64,000 nt of DNA from the NCBI RefSeq assembly GCF_022376445.1, contig NW_025955112.1, positions 36,018-100,017 of the forward strand. Direction: 5' to 3'. This DNA comes from Fomitopsis serialis (Eukaryota; Basidiomycota; Agaricomycetes; Polyporales; Fomitopsidaceae). The notes under the pieces were generated by a model. It did not search any database. It had not been told where the DNA came from and saw only the letters and a list, made by a program, of their open reading frames with translations. This document shows positions 27,496-38,168 of this stretch, piece by piece; positions within the stretch are counted from its first letter, which is position 1, and the number at the start of each line of letters is the position of its first letter. Position numbers and translations under genes: made by a program.

Positions 27496-28995
27496 ATGGA
27501 CGAGCCCACTAATTCGTATGCCCCCCAGAGTTTGACAATACACAGACGGTGATGCCTCTTCACATTGTGATCCGTCTGGTTGCAAGCGACCAGCGGTACG
27601 CGGACGCGCATGCATTCTGTGTAACCGCCACATCTGCGCCACACACCTAGGAGAGGACCATCACCGATGCCCCCTGGTTTCTGTGAGTCCATCGACTGCA
27701 ATGCGCGCTATGCATTGATCGACTCTGCAGACTGATCCTGAACGTTGGGAGCAAGAAATGCGCGAGCCGCGGGGAAGAGATGGCGGCCATGCCACTCGTC
27801 TCAACCTGACCGCACTACAGGCCAGGGCGAGTACGCTGAGAGGAGGGGTTCGTGCACAATTCCGGTCGAAGCTTTCTCAGCGGACGTCATCCAAAGCAGA
27901 TGGGAGGCCAGAACTATCACATTGAGGTCCTGTTTGCCGACGGGGTATCATGGCTGTGTCGCGTCCAGCGACAAAACGCGGAGTCCCCACCCTCGATATC
28001 CGAATCGGGTCCTCTCAGCGAGGCTGCCACGCTCAAGTTCCTATCCACCACTTCCGTACCCGTGCCGAAGGTGTTTGACGTTTCGGCGAGGGCCCCGGGA
28101 ACGATGTCGGCGTTGGGTACATACTCATGGAGAAAGTGGACGGCCGTCCCTCGACTGGTACGACCTAGATGACGCCGGAAAGCGGAAGATCTTGGAGCAG
28201 TTCGCAGGCATACAGGCTGAACTGGCGACGCACCCTCTCCCTGCCATCGGGTGTATCAGGCAGCCCGGTTCGTCCCAGATCGGGCCGCTCGTTCATGAAA
28301 GAACAGCCACCAGGAGCGAGAGCGGGGAACTGCATCTCCTAGGCCCGTACAGGTCTGCGCTCGACATGTACACGGCATTCGCGAAGCGCCAGATCGACAA
28401 CATCCTGAACGAGGAACTCTACGTTGACAGTCCGACTGTCCCTCTGCTTGTCTACCGATACCTCCTCGACGTCATGCCGCGATCTTACCGGAGAGATCCG
28501 GAGCCATGCCGAGTTCTATCTCAAGCATATGGACGACAAGGCGATCACATCTTCGTGGACCAGTCGCTCAACATCGTGAGCGTCATTGACTGGGAGTGGG
28601 CCCAGACGATGCCCATGGATTTCGCGTTCTGCGCACCCCTCTTCCTGCTCGACGTCGGAGAGTTCTACGACGGTAGGAACGAGCTTTCGGCGGATGAGGC
28701 TCTGTTCGCTTCCGCCTTGGAGAGGGTGGGACGAAAAGACCTTGCCGCGTGCGTCCGCAGTGGGCGCATCAACCATCGACTGGTCTTCTGTCTGGAGGAG
28801 AACGTCGGCAACGAAGACACGTACGCGCCCTTGTTCTGGGGTCTTCGTAAGTTGGCTGGGTTGTCGGAGTACGACAATCCGCAAGACGATTGGAAGGCAT
28901 GGAGGGCGAAGGCTGAGCTTGATTACGCGCAGGATAGGGATGTCAGGGCTCTGCAGCGCCAGCTCGAAAAACGCGGGAAGGGTAGGGGGGGCTAG
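27496..28995 (+). CDS. AN1 zinc finger / aminoglycoside-phosphotransferase-like kinase
   Basis: The first coding block (27566-27672) encodes CDPSGCKRP...ACILCNRHICATHLGEDHHRC: C-x4-C-x9-C-x2-C-x4-C-x2-H-x5-H-x-C, the AN1 finger layout. After an intron (gtgagt...ctgcag) comes DPERWEQEM and then a kinase of the aminoglycoside phosphotransferase (PF01636) superfamily: MGGQNYHIEVLFADGVSWLC, VPVPKVFDV, GYILMEKVDGRP, the fungal catalytic-loop form KHMDDKGDHIFVD, and VIDWEWAQT. It ends with an Arg/Lys-rich tail at 28995. Such kinases phosphorylate small metabolites or act as pseudokinases; the substrate is unknown. AN1 fingers bind zinc and often ubiquitin- or shuttle-related partners. The start at 27496 is tentative, since the first intron phase does not fit exactly. 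At least four one-base losses break the kinase frame (near 27890, 28098, 28152 and 28540). A decayed sister copy lies at 36672-38082. Confidence 0.7.
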
Positions 28996-29237
28996 GTCTG
29001 AGCTCAACCTTAGCAATTAATGTCATATTACGGATATGCCGTGTAACACAATGAATACTGCTCACTTCCTTGTTACTGTAACTCACTGATGAGTCGAAGC
29101 GCATTGCACGAAGCCCTCGAATTTCGACCAACCTCGACCCGGCCCAGGACGCGCACTGCAGCGCTGCCGCGCCATTGCGCCACCACTGCGATGTACGCTG
29201 TCACGGTCCCACGCCACCACGCCGTGAAGTGGTCGCT

Positions 29238-31225
29238 ATGAATTCCAGCCATCGATCCTTTCTGCCTCCTCCTTTGTCTTGTTCAAACGTAAGTCGACTT
29301 CGCGCTACGTGAATGGACAATGCGGGACTAACATGATGATACATTCGTGACGGCTGCTCTGAAGGATTGAGGCGATGTTGGAGATCGACATTGTCGCCCA
29401 GCTTTTCACATCTTGCATGAAGGACCCGGCGCGTCCAAAGGGCTGCGCTAGAGCACTCTGCGGCTGCCTCCACCTATTGGACGGGAATAGCTAGTCCTCC
29501 CCACTCAAAGGTTTCTTAGGCTGCTAGGAGACGGAATAGCAAAGACGACCGCTTCGCGCCACTCGAGCGCTACTACAGACCCGACGACGAGCACTACGAG
29601 CACCTCCGCAAGACATACCCTGAGGCCCTGAGTATTTGAGTGCATGTGCTGCCTTCCTGAGCCAGCCACGCTCGACTCAGGACGAAGAGGAACTCGGGGC
29701 CTCCTTGGAGAGATGCTCATGCTCAGCTCTAGGCATGTTGTGCCGCGATCAGAGGGTGATGCTGGGCTCGCTGCATACCTTTGAGGTCGCTCACCAGTTT
29801 GCCCTCGACGATCTCATTCAAGCGCTCGTCCGCCACTTGGCCGGCATACTCAACAATGCAGTTGAAACGAAGACTGTTGGCGGTATTTCTGTCAAGAGCG
29901 GCCTCAAACGGCATCGAAAAAAAACGCCGGAAGTCCGCTGTGGCCCGTGGCCGCTAGCCAGCTTATTCCCCATGGCGTGGAGCAGTCAATGAAAGGCTAC
30001 GCCGATACCTTCTCTGGTGCCCACTTGACAGGTTTCAGGACGGCCTTTCACTCGTCGGTGATCTTCTTGCTATCTGCGGCCGATCCATAATTCCTCATCT
30101 GCGCTCAGTTTCGCCCCGACATGCCGTTGAGAATCACCGGCCTAGCTAATTCTCTGTGCCAGGAGCGCACGGCGACACTGGGGGCGCCTGTCGACTATGA
30201 AGTAGAACGCAGCTGGGCATGTACTTCCTCATGATCATGGACTTTTGCAGAACCATCATGATCTTGGGGAATGGAATCCGGCCGACATCTCGCTGTTCGT
30301 TCGCGTGGCTGCGCCGTACAAGGGCTCGATGAAGAGCATCGGCCTCCTCTTCGTGTGCGACCACATTCTCAATTACCTGATGCTCTTCCGAGAGGGTACC
30401 ACTCTCTTTGACGACGAGCATTTCGACAGACTCGCTGTCTTCTTCTCCCGTTTCGGCGCGATGTTTTACTCTCACAAATCACCCGACGACACTACTGTCT
30501 ACCATCCGTCAATCCTCCTCTCATACGCGAAACTAGCCGATAGCTTCGACGACCCTATCGAAAACATTTGGCAGGGTTTTGCCTGGCTTTCCAAGCTACG
30601 TCGCTGCTGCGCGCCGGAATGCCCCGAGACGTTTGCCTCCTTCCAGCGAACGTTCCCTCGATGCGCTGGCTGCGGCGTCCCGCGCTACTGCTCGCGCAAT
30701 TGCCAGAAACGCGCCTGGAAGCACATCACATTCCCGCACAAGGACGTTTGTGCGAAGCTGCGCACCCTCCGGGAGAGGACGAACCTCGGGCTGAAGGACC
30801 GCTTTCTGAGTGAAAGCGAGCGCCAGCCATTCGTCGACGCATGCAGAGCAGACAAAGAGCTCCCTGCGCTGGCTGAGGAGTGCGGGAGCCATTTGTGGGA
30901 TATGATGAAGGGGCGTGATGGCTCTGTGCCGGAGGCTTTTGGGGCGTTCCAGGCACGGCTGGCGACCAGAGGCGATTCAACACTACTACGAAGTGACCCG
31001 TTCTCCCATTCAAGTCAGCATCGCGCGTGCACGGTGCCACTGAGGATTGATCGCTGGAGTATTCCGGCGATGTGTGTATGTACCTTCCGTGTGTACTCAC
31101 TAACTTTCGTTTGCTGACAGATGATCGTTTCTTGGATTTGGCTTCACTCGCAGGTCCGAAGTTACGTGTCACCATACTTACTCGCTCGAACTGTTTTCAC
31201 GCAGTAGGTACTGTGGCTTAGGCTC
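29238..31225 (+). CDS. MYND-type zinc finger protein
   Basis: The secure part is 30251-31090. A helical stretch (YKGSMKSIGLLFVCDHILNY, FDRLAVFFSRFGAMFYSHKS) leads to a MYND finger at about 30603-30760: CCAPECPETF, CAGCGVPRYCSRNCQKRAWK, and HKDVC, giving the full C/H ligand series. MYND fingers bind proline-rich partner peptides; large families of such proteins with unknown roles occur in mushrooms. Upstream exons are probable: MNSSHRSFLPPPLSCSN (29238), EAMLEIDIVAQLFTSCMKDP with KGCARALCGCLHLLD (29370-29490), and DDRFAPLERYYRPDDEHYEH (29540-29630). A likely last exon after 31120 reads DDRFLDLASLAGPKLRVTIL and ends near 31220. Exon joins between 29640 and 30240 are unresolved and some frames appear shifted. 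Confidence 0.65.
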
Positions 31226-31575
31226 GGGCTCGTAAATCATGAACTGTTGTTTTCTCCTGCTAGAATTCGCCAGATGGTATACTTAGTATCGCGGGGGAAC
31301 GTCGCGTACAGTCACGGTCACCGACAAACAGAGATTCAACGTCACGAGATCTGTGACAGAACGCGTCGCGTCGACGACGACTCGACGCTGTCGTCGTCCT
31401 GCCGGTTACCCATACTGATCTCCAGTTCGTTGAAAGTTGAAACTCTTCGTTGATAGCCTCAGGGATACAGCACAATCCCCCGGTTCGTCCCTCGCTCCCT
31501 GTATTCGAACCGGCCTTTCGAGTCGGCCAGCATCCGTTTCGCAGTCACATCCACCCATCTGCAGACAGCCCAAGG
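31226..31575. other. Short intergenic / leader of F-box gene
   Basis: These 350 bases hold no gene. They are the presumed promoter and leader of the F-box gene at 31576. Confidence 0.4.
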
Positions 31576-32941
31576 ATGAGCGATGTCCATGATCCCTCCC
31601 AGATTCCCATCGAACTATTGGATGCGATCATGGACCACACCGATGAGGAAACGCAGACGAGCTGCTCGCTCGTATGCCGACATTGGTCGCCTACAGCCCG
31701 TCGTCACCGCTTTCGCGAGGTCATTATCCTACCTCATCGCGAGGAAGCCCAACCACGCTCCGCTTCACTCCTATGCGATCCCACATCGACCATTCTCCCA
31801 TATATCTGTCGCCTGAACATCAGCCTGGAGGGCTTGACACCAGAAAAGGACGGGGCAGTATATACATCGAACGTGCCATGGCAAGAGGCGGCCCTGGGCT
31901 TGTGGCCGACCCGGGGACTATGGTTCGACGCCGTCTTACCGATGATGCGCATGCACGATCTCACAGCCCTCAAGACACTCTACATCTCTGACTTGTCATG
32001 GGAGAGGCTCTCTCTGGAATCTCGCCGCGGCCTCGCCATTCTTTGCCAGCGGGTGATATCTCTCAAGCTGTCCTTCTCAGGCAAAGTACCGGCCATGCCG
32101 TGTTCGTCCTTAGCCAACCTTCTCATCGCAGCGACGTCGCTCCAGGATCTCTCAATCCACTACTCATGCAACGTTCCTCCTACCAAGTCAAGGCCCAATC
32201 CCTTGACTCCGCCAGATGCGCAGAAACCAGCACTGACATCATTGAGGAGTCTCAGGCTTACCTTCCAACCGGCTCACTTCCATACCTACCTTCCGGGCCC
32301 ACCCTTCCAGTCGCTGCAACTTCGAGAACTCTCACTCGGCACAATCACACACAACGCGCATGTGGACCTAGTGCTCCCTTTCCTGCGGTCCTGCGCAGCG
32401 ACATTGGAGCGCCTGTATCTCAAGTTTGAGTGTTTGTCCTCGCCATGGCAGGCATACTATCCAATGCGGAAAGGTGAGTTTTACGATGACCTTTCTGCTG
32501 TGCACCATCCAATCGACATCGGACAGCGCACTTCTCTGCACAAGGCGGCCTCTCCGGCCTGTCGTCGCTGCGCAGCCTCCATCTCGACGTGGACGATCTA
32601 CAGACCCTCCCGGCCATCCTGCGCCAGATAGACTCGCCCAAGCTGGTCGATCTGACGCTGACGGCCACACCGACGACGCTGGAGCACACCGAGCTGGGAG
32701 ACCTTGCAGACAGCCTGTCTACTGGGCGTCTTGCTCGCACACGTATCTCGGTCATCTGTGTTTCTGCGCGGCCCTGGTGGAACGCTTCCGGCGCAATCTC
32801 TGAGTCGGCTCGGGATTACATGTATGACGTGCTCAATGCAGGTCTGATGGACCTGCGGGCGGAGGGAAGGCTTCACGTTTCCTGTCTTGATAGAGTCCCA
32901 GAGATTGTACATGAAGTGCACATACAAGAGGATGACTACTG

Positions 32942-32972
<31 letters not shown>

Positions 32973-32981
32973 AATATCTGA
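31576..32981 (+). CDS. F-box / leucine-rich-repeat protein
   Basis: The structure is clean: join 31576-32473 and 32545-32981, with one 71-nt intron (gtgagt...caag) that keeps frame, giving about 444 residues. The F-box is at residues 8-50 (IPIELLDAIMDHTDEETQTS, CSLVCRHWSPTARRHRFREV). Leucine-rich strands follow (LTALKTLYISDLSWERLSLE, LTSLRSLRLTF, LRSLHLDVDDLQTLPAIL), as expected for a substrate-recognition arm of an SCF ubiquitin ligase. The C-terminus is a run of alternating Asp and Glu encoded by a (GACGAG)n repeat. The substrate is unknown. This gene shows no frame break, unlike several neighbours. Confidence 0.85.
32474..32544 (+). other. Intron of F-box/LRR gene
   Basis: gtgagt donor to caag acceptor, phase 1. 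Splicing restores GGLSGLSSLRSLHL, which continues the leucine-rich pattern. Confidence 0.75.
32941..32973 (+). repeat. (GACGAG)n microsatellite in coding tail
   Basis: A six-base gacgag unit repeats about five times and encodes the acidic Asp-Glu tail of the F-box/LRR protein. Hexamer slippage would change length without breaking frame. Confidence 0.8.
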
Positions 32982-33704
32982 GGCTTGTTCCCGTGCAGGT
33001 GAGAGCACTTTGTCTTCCGCTAGGCGGCTATGCGAGTGAGACTGAATCATAGAAAGATACCGAGGAGTAGTCCTGTATCACGGCCTCTGCCTCGGTTGCT
33101 CTCCGAGTCCGCCACGACATGCCGCTGCCTTGATAGCAATGGATAAGTATGCATGTAGTGTTTGTTGCTCCTGCTGATCCGAGGCAGTAGGCGTGATATC
33201 ATGACTGTCCCAGGCGTATCGTATGTGCATCGCCAACAGAGCCCTCATCAATACTGTATTTCCCCGTCCGTTGGAGAGTATCGGAAATAACATTGCTACC
33301 AGCCAATGGTCGCTCACTGGCACATGCTGGTATCGGGCAGTCGCAATCAAACGAGCACACCGGGAGCTAATGAGGGCCTAGGCGCACTGACTCACGTCGC
33401 AGCACCCTGGCATTGGCTTGTCGCGGTCGCCTAGTACAATACCTCGAGTGGTGGAGACAATCTGCCGTCAGCAGGTGGTCTTTCGGTCACGGTCGCGATC
33501 TTCCAACGTCCACATCAAGATCTCTCGCAGGTACGGTGCGTATACTGATTGCCTGAACCGACCACTCCCAGTCAAACTAAGACAACGATGTGCAGGCTGA
33601 TTTTCATACAGTACATACCGTGAATACATCACATCGTCATTTGTGCTTCGTTCCTTGCCGCGCACTCACAATCTGCTAGGGCTCGTGCCTGCACCACCAT
33701 GCAG
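32982..33704. other. Convergent intergenic region
   Basis: This is 720 bases between the convergent F-box and reductase genes. No gene or RNA is seen on either strand. Confidence 0.4.
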
Positions 33705-35660
33705 TCACTCGTCCGCGACGACGATCACCTTCTTCCCCGTGTTCGTGCCCTTCTGCACAGCGACGATTGCCTCGCCCGCCGCCTCCAGCCCGACGGACTT
33801 GTCCTCTGTGTACTTGATCTGGCCCGCGGCGACCAGTGCCGGGATCTCCTTGTAGAACTGGTCGCGATACTGTTTGCGGGACGGCGATGAGCACACAGCA
33901 GTGGGGGTGGATGGCTCGCAGCGCACCTTGTGGTACAGGCTCCCGACGATGAACCCGCTCAGCCTGATCTCCTTCCCGACGATGAGGGTCAGGTTCTTCG
34001 GCGCGTACCCCTCCGCGTTGTACGCGCTGATCATCCCGCATTCCTGCGCACCGACACACGGTCAGCCGGCTCGCTATCCCCGCGCATGGGCACAGAGAGC
34101 ACTCACGATGAACCGCGCGAAGCGCTTCGCCGCGTCCAGCGCCGCCTCGAGCGTCTCCCCACCGACGTTGTCCCAAAAGCTGACACACACACCGCCGCAC
34201 GTCAGCGTCAGCGATCCAGACACGCATACAGCGCGGAGTCGACGCACATGTCGATCCCGCCCTCGCGCGCGAGCACGGCGCGCGTGTCGCCGGTCTTGTA
34301 GTTGAACGCGACGTCCGCGCCGAGCGACTTCACGAAGGCGACCTTCTCGTCCGAGCCCGCGCTCGCGATCACCTTGAGCCCGCCCGCTTTCGCGAGCTGC
34401 ACGACCGTCCTGGGGGGCGCGTCAGTACGGTCCGTCGCAGTCGCTTGTGCCCCGGGGCATCGTTGTATGGCGCGTTGTGTCCGCGTCATGACAAGAATCA
34501 TCCCGGTACACTGCGAGACGGAGGGCGGGCCGCGAGGCATGGGAGAAGGAGGACTTACGAGCCGACGGGGCCTGCGGCAGAGGTGACGAAGACGGTGTCG
34601 CCGGGCTTCGCGTGCGCGAATTCGTGCCACGCGTGGTGCGCGGTTGCGCCTGTGGAGGGATCCGGTCAGCAAGCGGTCCTCTGTTCGGTCTGTGTAGGGA
34701 GCAAGGGGGGGCCGGATGATGTGAGATGCAAACGGCAAGGCAGGATGTCGGATGCGACGCGTGATGCACGGGATGCATGCGATCGGGTAAATAAACTGGG
34801 CCGGCGCCCCGATGCTCACTGTGAAAATTTGTGGAACGAGAGGGCGGTGGGCTCGGGGCGCGCTGGCCATAAAGGCGGGGGAGGCCTTTGGAGGATTCTG
34901 CACGTCCGGGCAGCCGTTGACACAGTCAAAGCAGCGGGTTCTCGGGCAGCCAACATCTCCCCAGCCTACGCCGACCAGCGAATCGCATAACCCACGGTCG
35001 TCCGCACGAATTGTCCAGGGTGTCTCAAAATCATACTATCGGCACAGGTATCATTGCACCGCGACGAAGGACCCCATTTACGCAAGCTACTCAATAAAAC
35101 TCGGGACTTACCTGGCATGCCACACACGCCGACATACGCGCTCCAAGGCAGGCACTCCTTGTTTTCGAGCACGCGGAAGACGTCGGAGCCGAGGTAGGCG
35201 GGGTCTGCGAAGACGGCGTACTCCTGGAAGGGCATGTGCCCGTAGATGTGGTCGCCCGCCTTGACGGCAGAGTGCTCGGAGCGGAGGACGCGTCCCACGG
35301 CGAAGTTGGTAAACCTGCGGACGCGTCAGCAAGCGTACGAATGCGGGTGTACGGCGGGACACGTACGGCTTGCCTACAATATACGGGGGCTGGGGAACGT
35401 GTTGTGAGTGCGGAAGGACGCATATATGCGCGGTTTAAGACTCACAGAGTAGCTTTTGACTGGGGCTCGCGCATGCGGCCGCGCATATACGGGTCGATGC
35501 TGAGGACGAGGACCTTGACGAGGAATCCGCCATTGAGGGGGACAGTGTCGGGGTCTATGGTTTCGGAATCATCGTAGACAGTCGTCTTTCCGGGCTCAGG
35601 GAATGTGTTGGGCGCGGGGACTTCGTTGAAGACGACACGGGCGTTGCGGACGGGGGCCAT
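33705..35660 (-). CDS. Medium-chain NAD(P)H-dependent reductase (PTGR/alkenal reductase type)
   Basis: The start at 35660 gives MAPVRNARVVFNEVPAPNTF and the N-terminal domain of the MDR prostaglandin/leukotriene-reductase branch, including VLVLSIDPYMRGRMREPQSK, a family hallmark. Then come VGRVLRSEHSAVKAGDHIYG, SAYVGVCGMPG, GDTVFVTSAAGPVGS (nucleotide-binding turn), TVVQLAKAGGLKVIASAGSD, KSLGADVAFNYKTG, FWDNVGGETLEAALDAAKRF and IVGKEIRLSGFIV. The end is GKKVIVVADE at 33705. These zinc-independent enzymes use NADPH to reduce the C=C bond of alpha,beta-unsaturated aldehydes and ketones, a detoxification role in fungi. At least five short introns interrupt the gene. Members are multi-copy in wood-decay fungi. 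The exact substrate cannot be inferred. Confidence 0.88.
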
Positions 35661-36671
35661 GGCGATGAGTGTGGATGCGAATATTGGGAGGTGCGGCGGC
35701 GGGCATGGCTTATATATGGTCGCTGGGAAAACGGTTGAGAACGAAGTTCGAGCGGAATCTTCAGTGGGCAGTGGTGGGTCAGCGTTGATTGCGTCATCCG
35801 CGAGAGTCCTCAGGCACCGTCATCAAATTCACCTGCCCGAGCCACTCGGCAACCACTCGGCTATCCAATGTGCTATGTCCGGCCCGGCGCCTGCTCACCC
35901 AAGCTCGTGCTTGCTCAGTGTCTGCGCGCCGGTCGTTGCCTCTCTTACCTCCTCTTCTCCGAGCACGGAGCGGCCTGTTGCACATACGCAGGCGACGCTT
36001 GTTGTCAAAAGATTTCTTGAACCCGTATTGTGCCCCACTCGTACGCGTGCAGCGAGTGCCACTACAATATTGTTCAGTGTCACGTACTGTACATACAACC
36101 CCAGGTGTTCGCCCGGAACACCACTCTCTCTGGTTCAACCCCAGCATTCATGTCCAGGTGCGTGGATACTGTTTCAAGCACAAACATCGATCATCTTGTC
36201 GCTTCCTCTCTCCTCCTGAAGTCGCGTACGCTTGGCACGCCCTGTGCTCATCTAGTTCGAACTCGTTGCAATTCTGACCACCCAGTGCCGTCAATGAGTC
36301 AATATAGTACCCCGAGGTTCTCGTTGGTAGAAGCGCCCAGGATGTCCGTACTATGATGCTCGTTTGTGGGTCCACCATCAGAAGGGTACGGAGTCATTTG
36401 GGTCGCTTCAGCACTAGCGCGTAAGTAGTGGCGCCGTAGGCCTCATCTCATACAATAAGCATACATATAGCCGCGCTGCGACTGCGACGACTCGGAATTG
36501 GCGTTTTGAACAGCTCAAACTTAGTGCCTCATGATAACAAATCACCTTTACGCACTGACTTCGCCGAGCCCAGCGTTTTGATTACTTACTTGTAGTACTC
36601 GCACTAGTGAGCTGTGTCAACTCTCTCATTCCGACTCAGTCTCATTTCGTCGTTGTCCAGACAGACTCTCG
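35661..36671. other. Intergenic between reductase and AN1-APH relic
   Basis: Roughly 1 kb between divergent units. Apart from the reductase's TATA-like box, I see no gene. The right end resembles the region before the intact AN1-APH gene only in being pyrimidine-rich. Confidence 0.4.
35709..35717 (-). promoter_or_regulatory. TATA box of reductase gene
   Basis: On the minus strand the sequence reads catatataagcc about 50 bases before the ATG at 35660. Position and match are good for a strong inducible promoter. Confidence 0.5.
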
Positions 36672-38082
36672 ATGATGCCGCTATACCTGTGCGACGTGAC
36701 TTCGCTGACTGCCATCGACACGCGGTCCAGGGCAACAATGGAGCCTGTGCGTTGTGCGACGGTCAACCGGCACATCTGCGCCTTGCATCTGCAGAGGGAG
36801 CACCATCGATGTCCTAATTACTGTGAACATGTGAGTGACTGCATAGTCGACGCCTCAACTTGAAGAGGTCATCGCTGATCATGAGCCCGCCGATCACTGC
36901 AGGATGAGCCAGAGCGGTGGCGCGAAGAGACAACACGGTCTTCTCGTGCCCGGCTCACCTCCCTACTGGTGCGTGTCGTCTTCAATGCACTCCAAGCTCG
37001 AGCGAGTGCCCTCCGAGGGGGTCTCCCATGTACGAGGCGTGCTCAGAGGCCATCCTCCAGACTAGGATGGGCGGCCAGAACCTGCACGTCGAAGTCACCT
37101 TTGCGGACGGCGTATCTTGGTTCTGCCGCGTCCAGCAGCGCGGCGCGCAGGCCCCTCCCGTCGACGTCCAGACTGCGGTCTTGGCTCAGCGAGGCGTCGA
37201 CGGCCGTGCCCGTGCCGGACGTGTACGACGTCGCGCCTGAGAGCCCGGGTAACTGGAGAAGATTGAAGGGCACGCGCTGGAGTGGTGGGACTTGGACGAT
37301 GCGGGGAAACGGAAGGTACTGGATCAGTATGCTGCGATACTGGTGGAAACCTCTATGCACCCTTTCCCTGCTGTCGGGTGCCTCGAGCAGCACAGCTCGA
37401 TGAAGCCGGAGGTGGGACCGATCGTGCGTGCAACGGCCCTGGCTGAAAGGGATGAGGACGGCGCGGCACACCTCCCGGGCACGTTCGGGTTTGCGCTCGA
37501 GATGTACACGGCGTTCGCGGAACAGCAGATCGTGTTCATCCTCAGGGAAGAGCTAATCGTCAACGAGCTCGTCGCCCCACTGCTCGTGCACCTGTACCTC
37601 CTCCTCGACGTTATACCCACCATCCTGCCTCAAGCATCCGGAACGAGGGATGATACAGATGGCCAGTTCCTCCTCAAGCACACGGAGAACAAGGGCGACC
37701 ATAACCTCGTGGATGACTCGCTTAACATAGTCGGCGTCATCGACTAGGAGTTCGCACAGACCACGTCCAAGGAGTTTGCGTTCTGCGCGCCTCTTTTCGC
37801 GTTCGACGTCGCAGCGTTCTACGCAGGGCAAAACGATCTCGCGCCGGACGAGGCGATGCTCGCTGACTGTCTGGACGCAGCGGAGAGTCCGGATCTTGTT
37901 GGGTGCGTGCGGGACGGGTGCGTGTACAGCCGCTTGATGTTCTGCTTGCATGTGACGACGCGAGAGAGGACTGGCAGGCTTGGAAAGCGAAGGCGCGGAT
38001 TGCGTACGCACAGGATGAGCGTTTCAAAACATTGCAGCGTCGCCTGCAGAGGCACGAGAGGGACCAAGAAATGTCTGCGTAG
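36672..38082 (+). pseudogene. Decayed AN1-APH paralogue
   Basis: This is a sister of the gene at 27496-28995. The AN1 finger (36690-36815) survives only in pieces across frames: CDVTS, then CHRHAVQGNNGACALCD, then NRHICALHLQREHHRCP. The DEPERW linker, ALQARASALRGG and the kinase start GGQNLHVEVTFADGVSWFC follow. The catalytic loop reads KHTENKGDHNLVD. At the conserved I-D-W-E motif, the Trp codon is TAG (37746-37748): a real nonsense substitution, not an indel. Beyond the stop the frame reads EFAQTTSKEFAFCAPLFAFD. A stretch matching about 35 codons of the intact copy (EENVGNEDTYAPLFWGLRKL and on) is absent before EDWQAWKAKARIAYAQDE. The tail ends at 38082. Substitution plus deletion indicates decay, though a truncated product cannot be excluded. 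Confidence 0.75.
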
Positions 38083-38168
38083 GTACAAGAAGCAGTCGGG
38101 CCCGGGGTTCGCAAGCTGGGAGCTTCCGCGGTGAGCACGTCAACTCCAGGACGTTCGGGATAGTAAGA

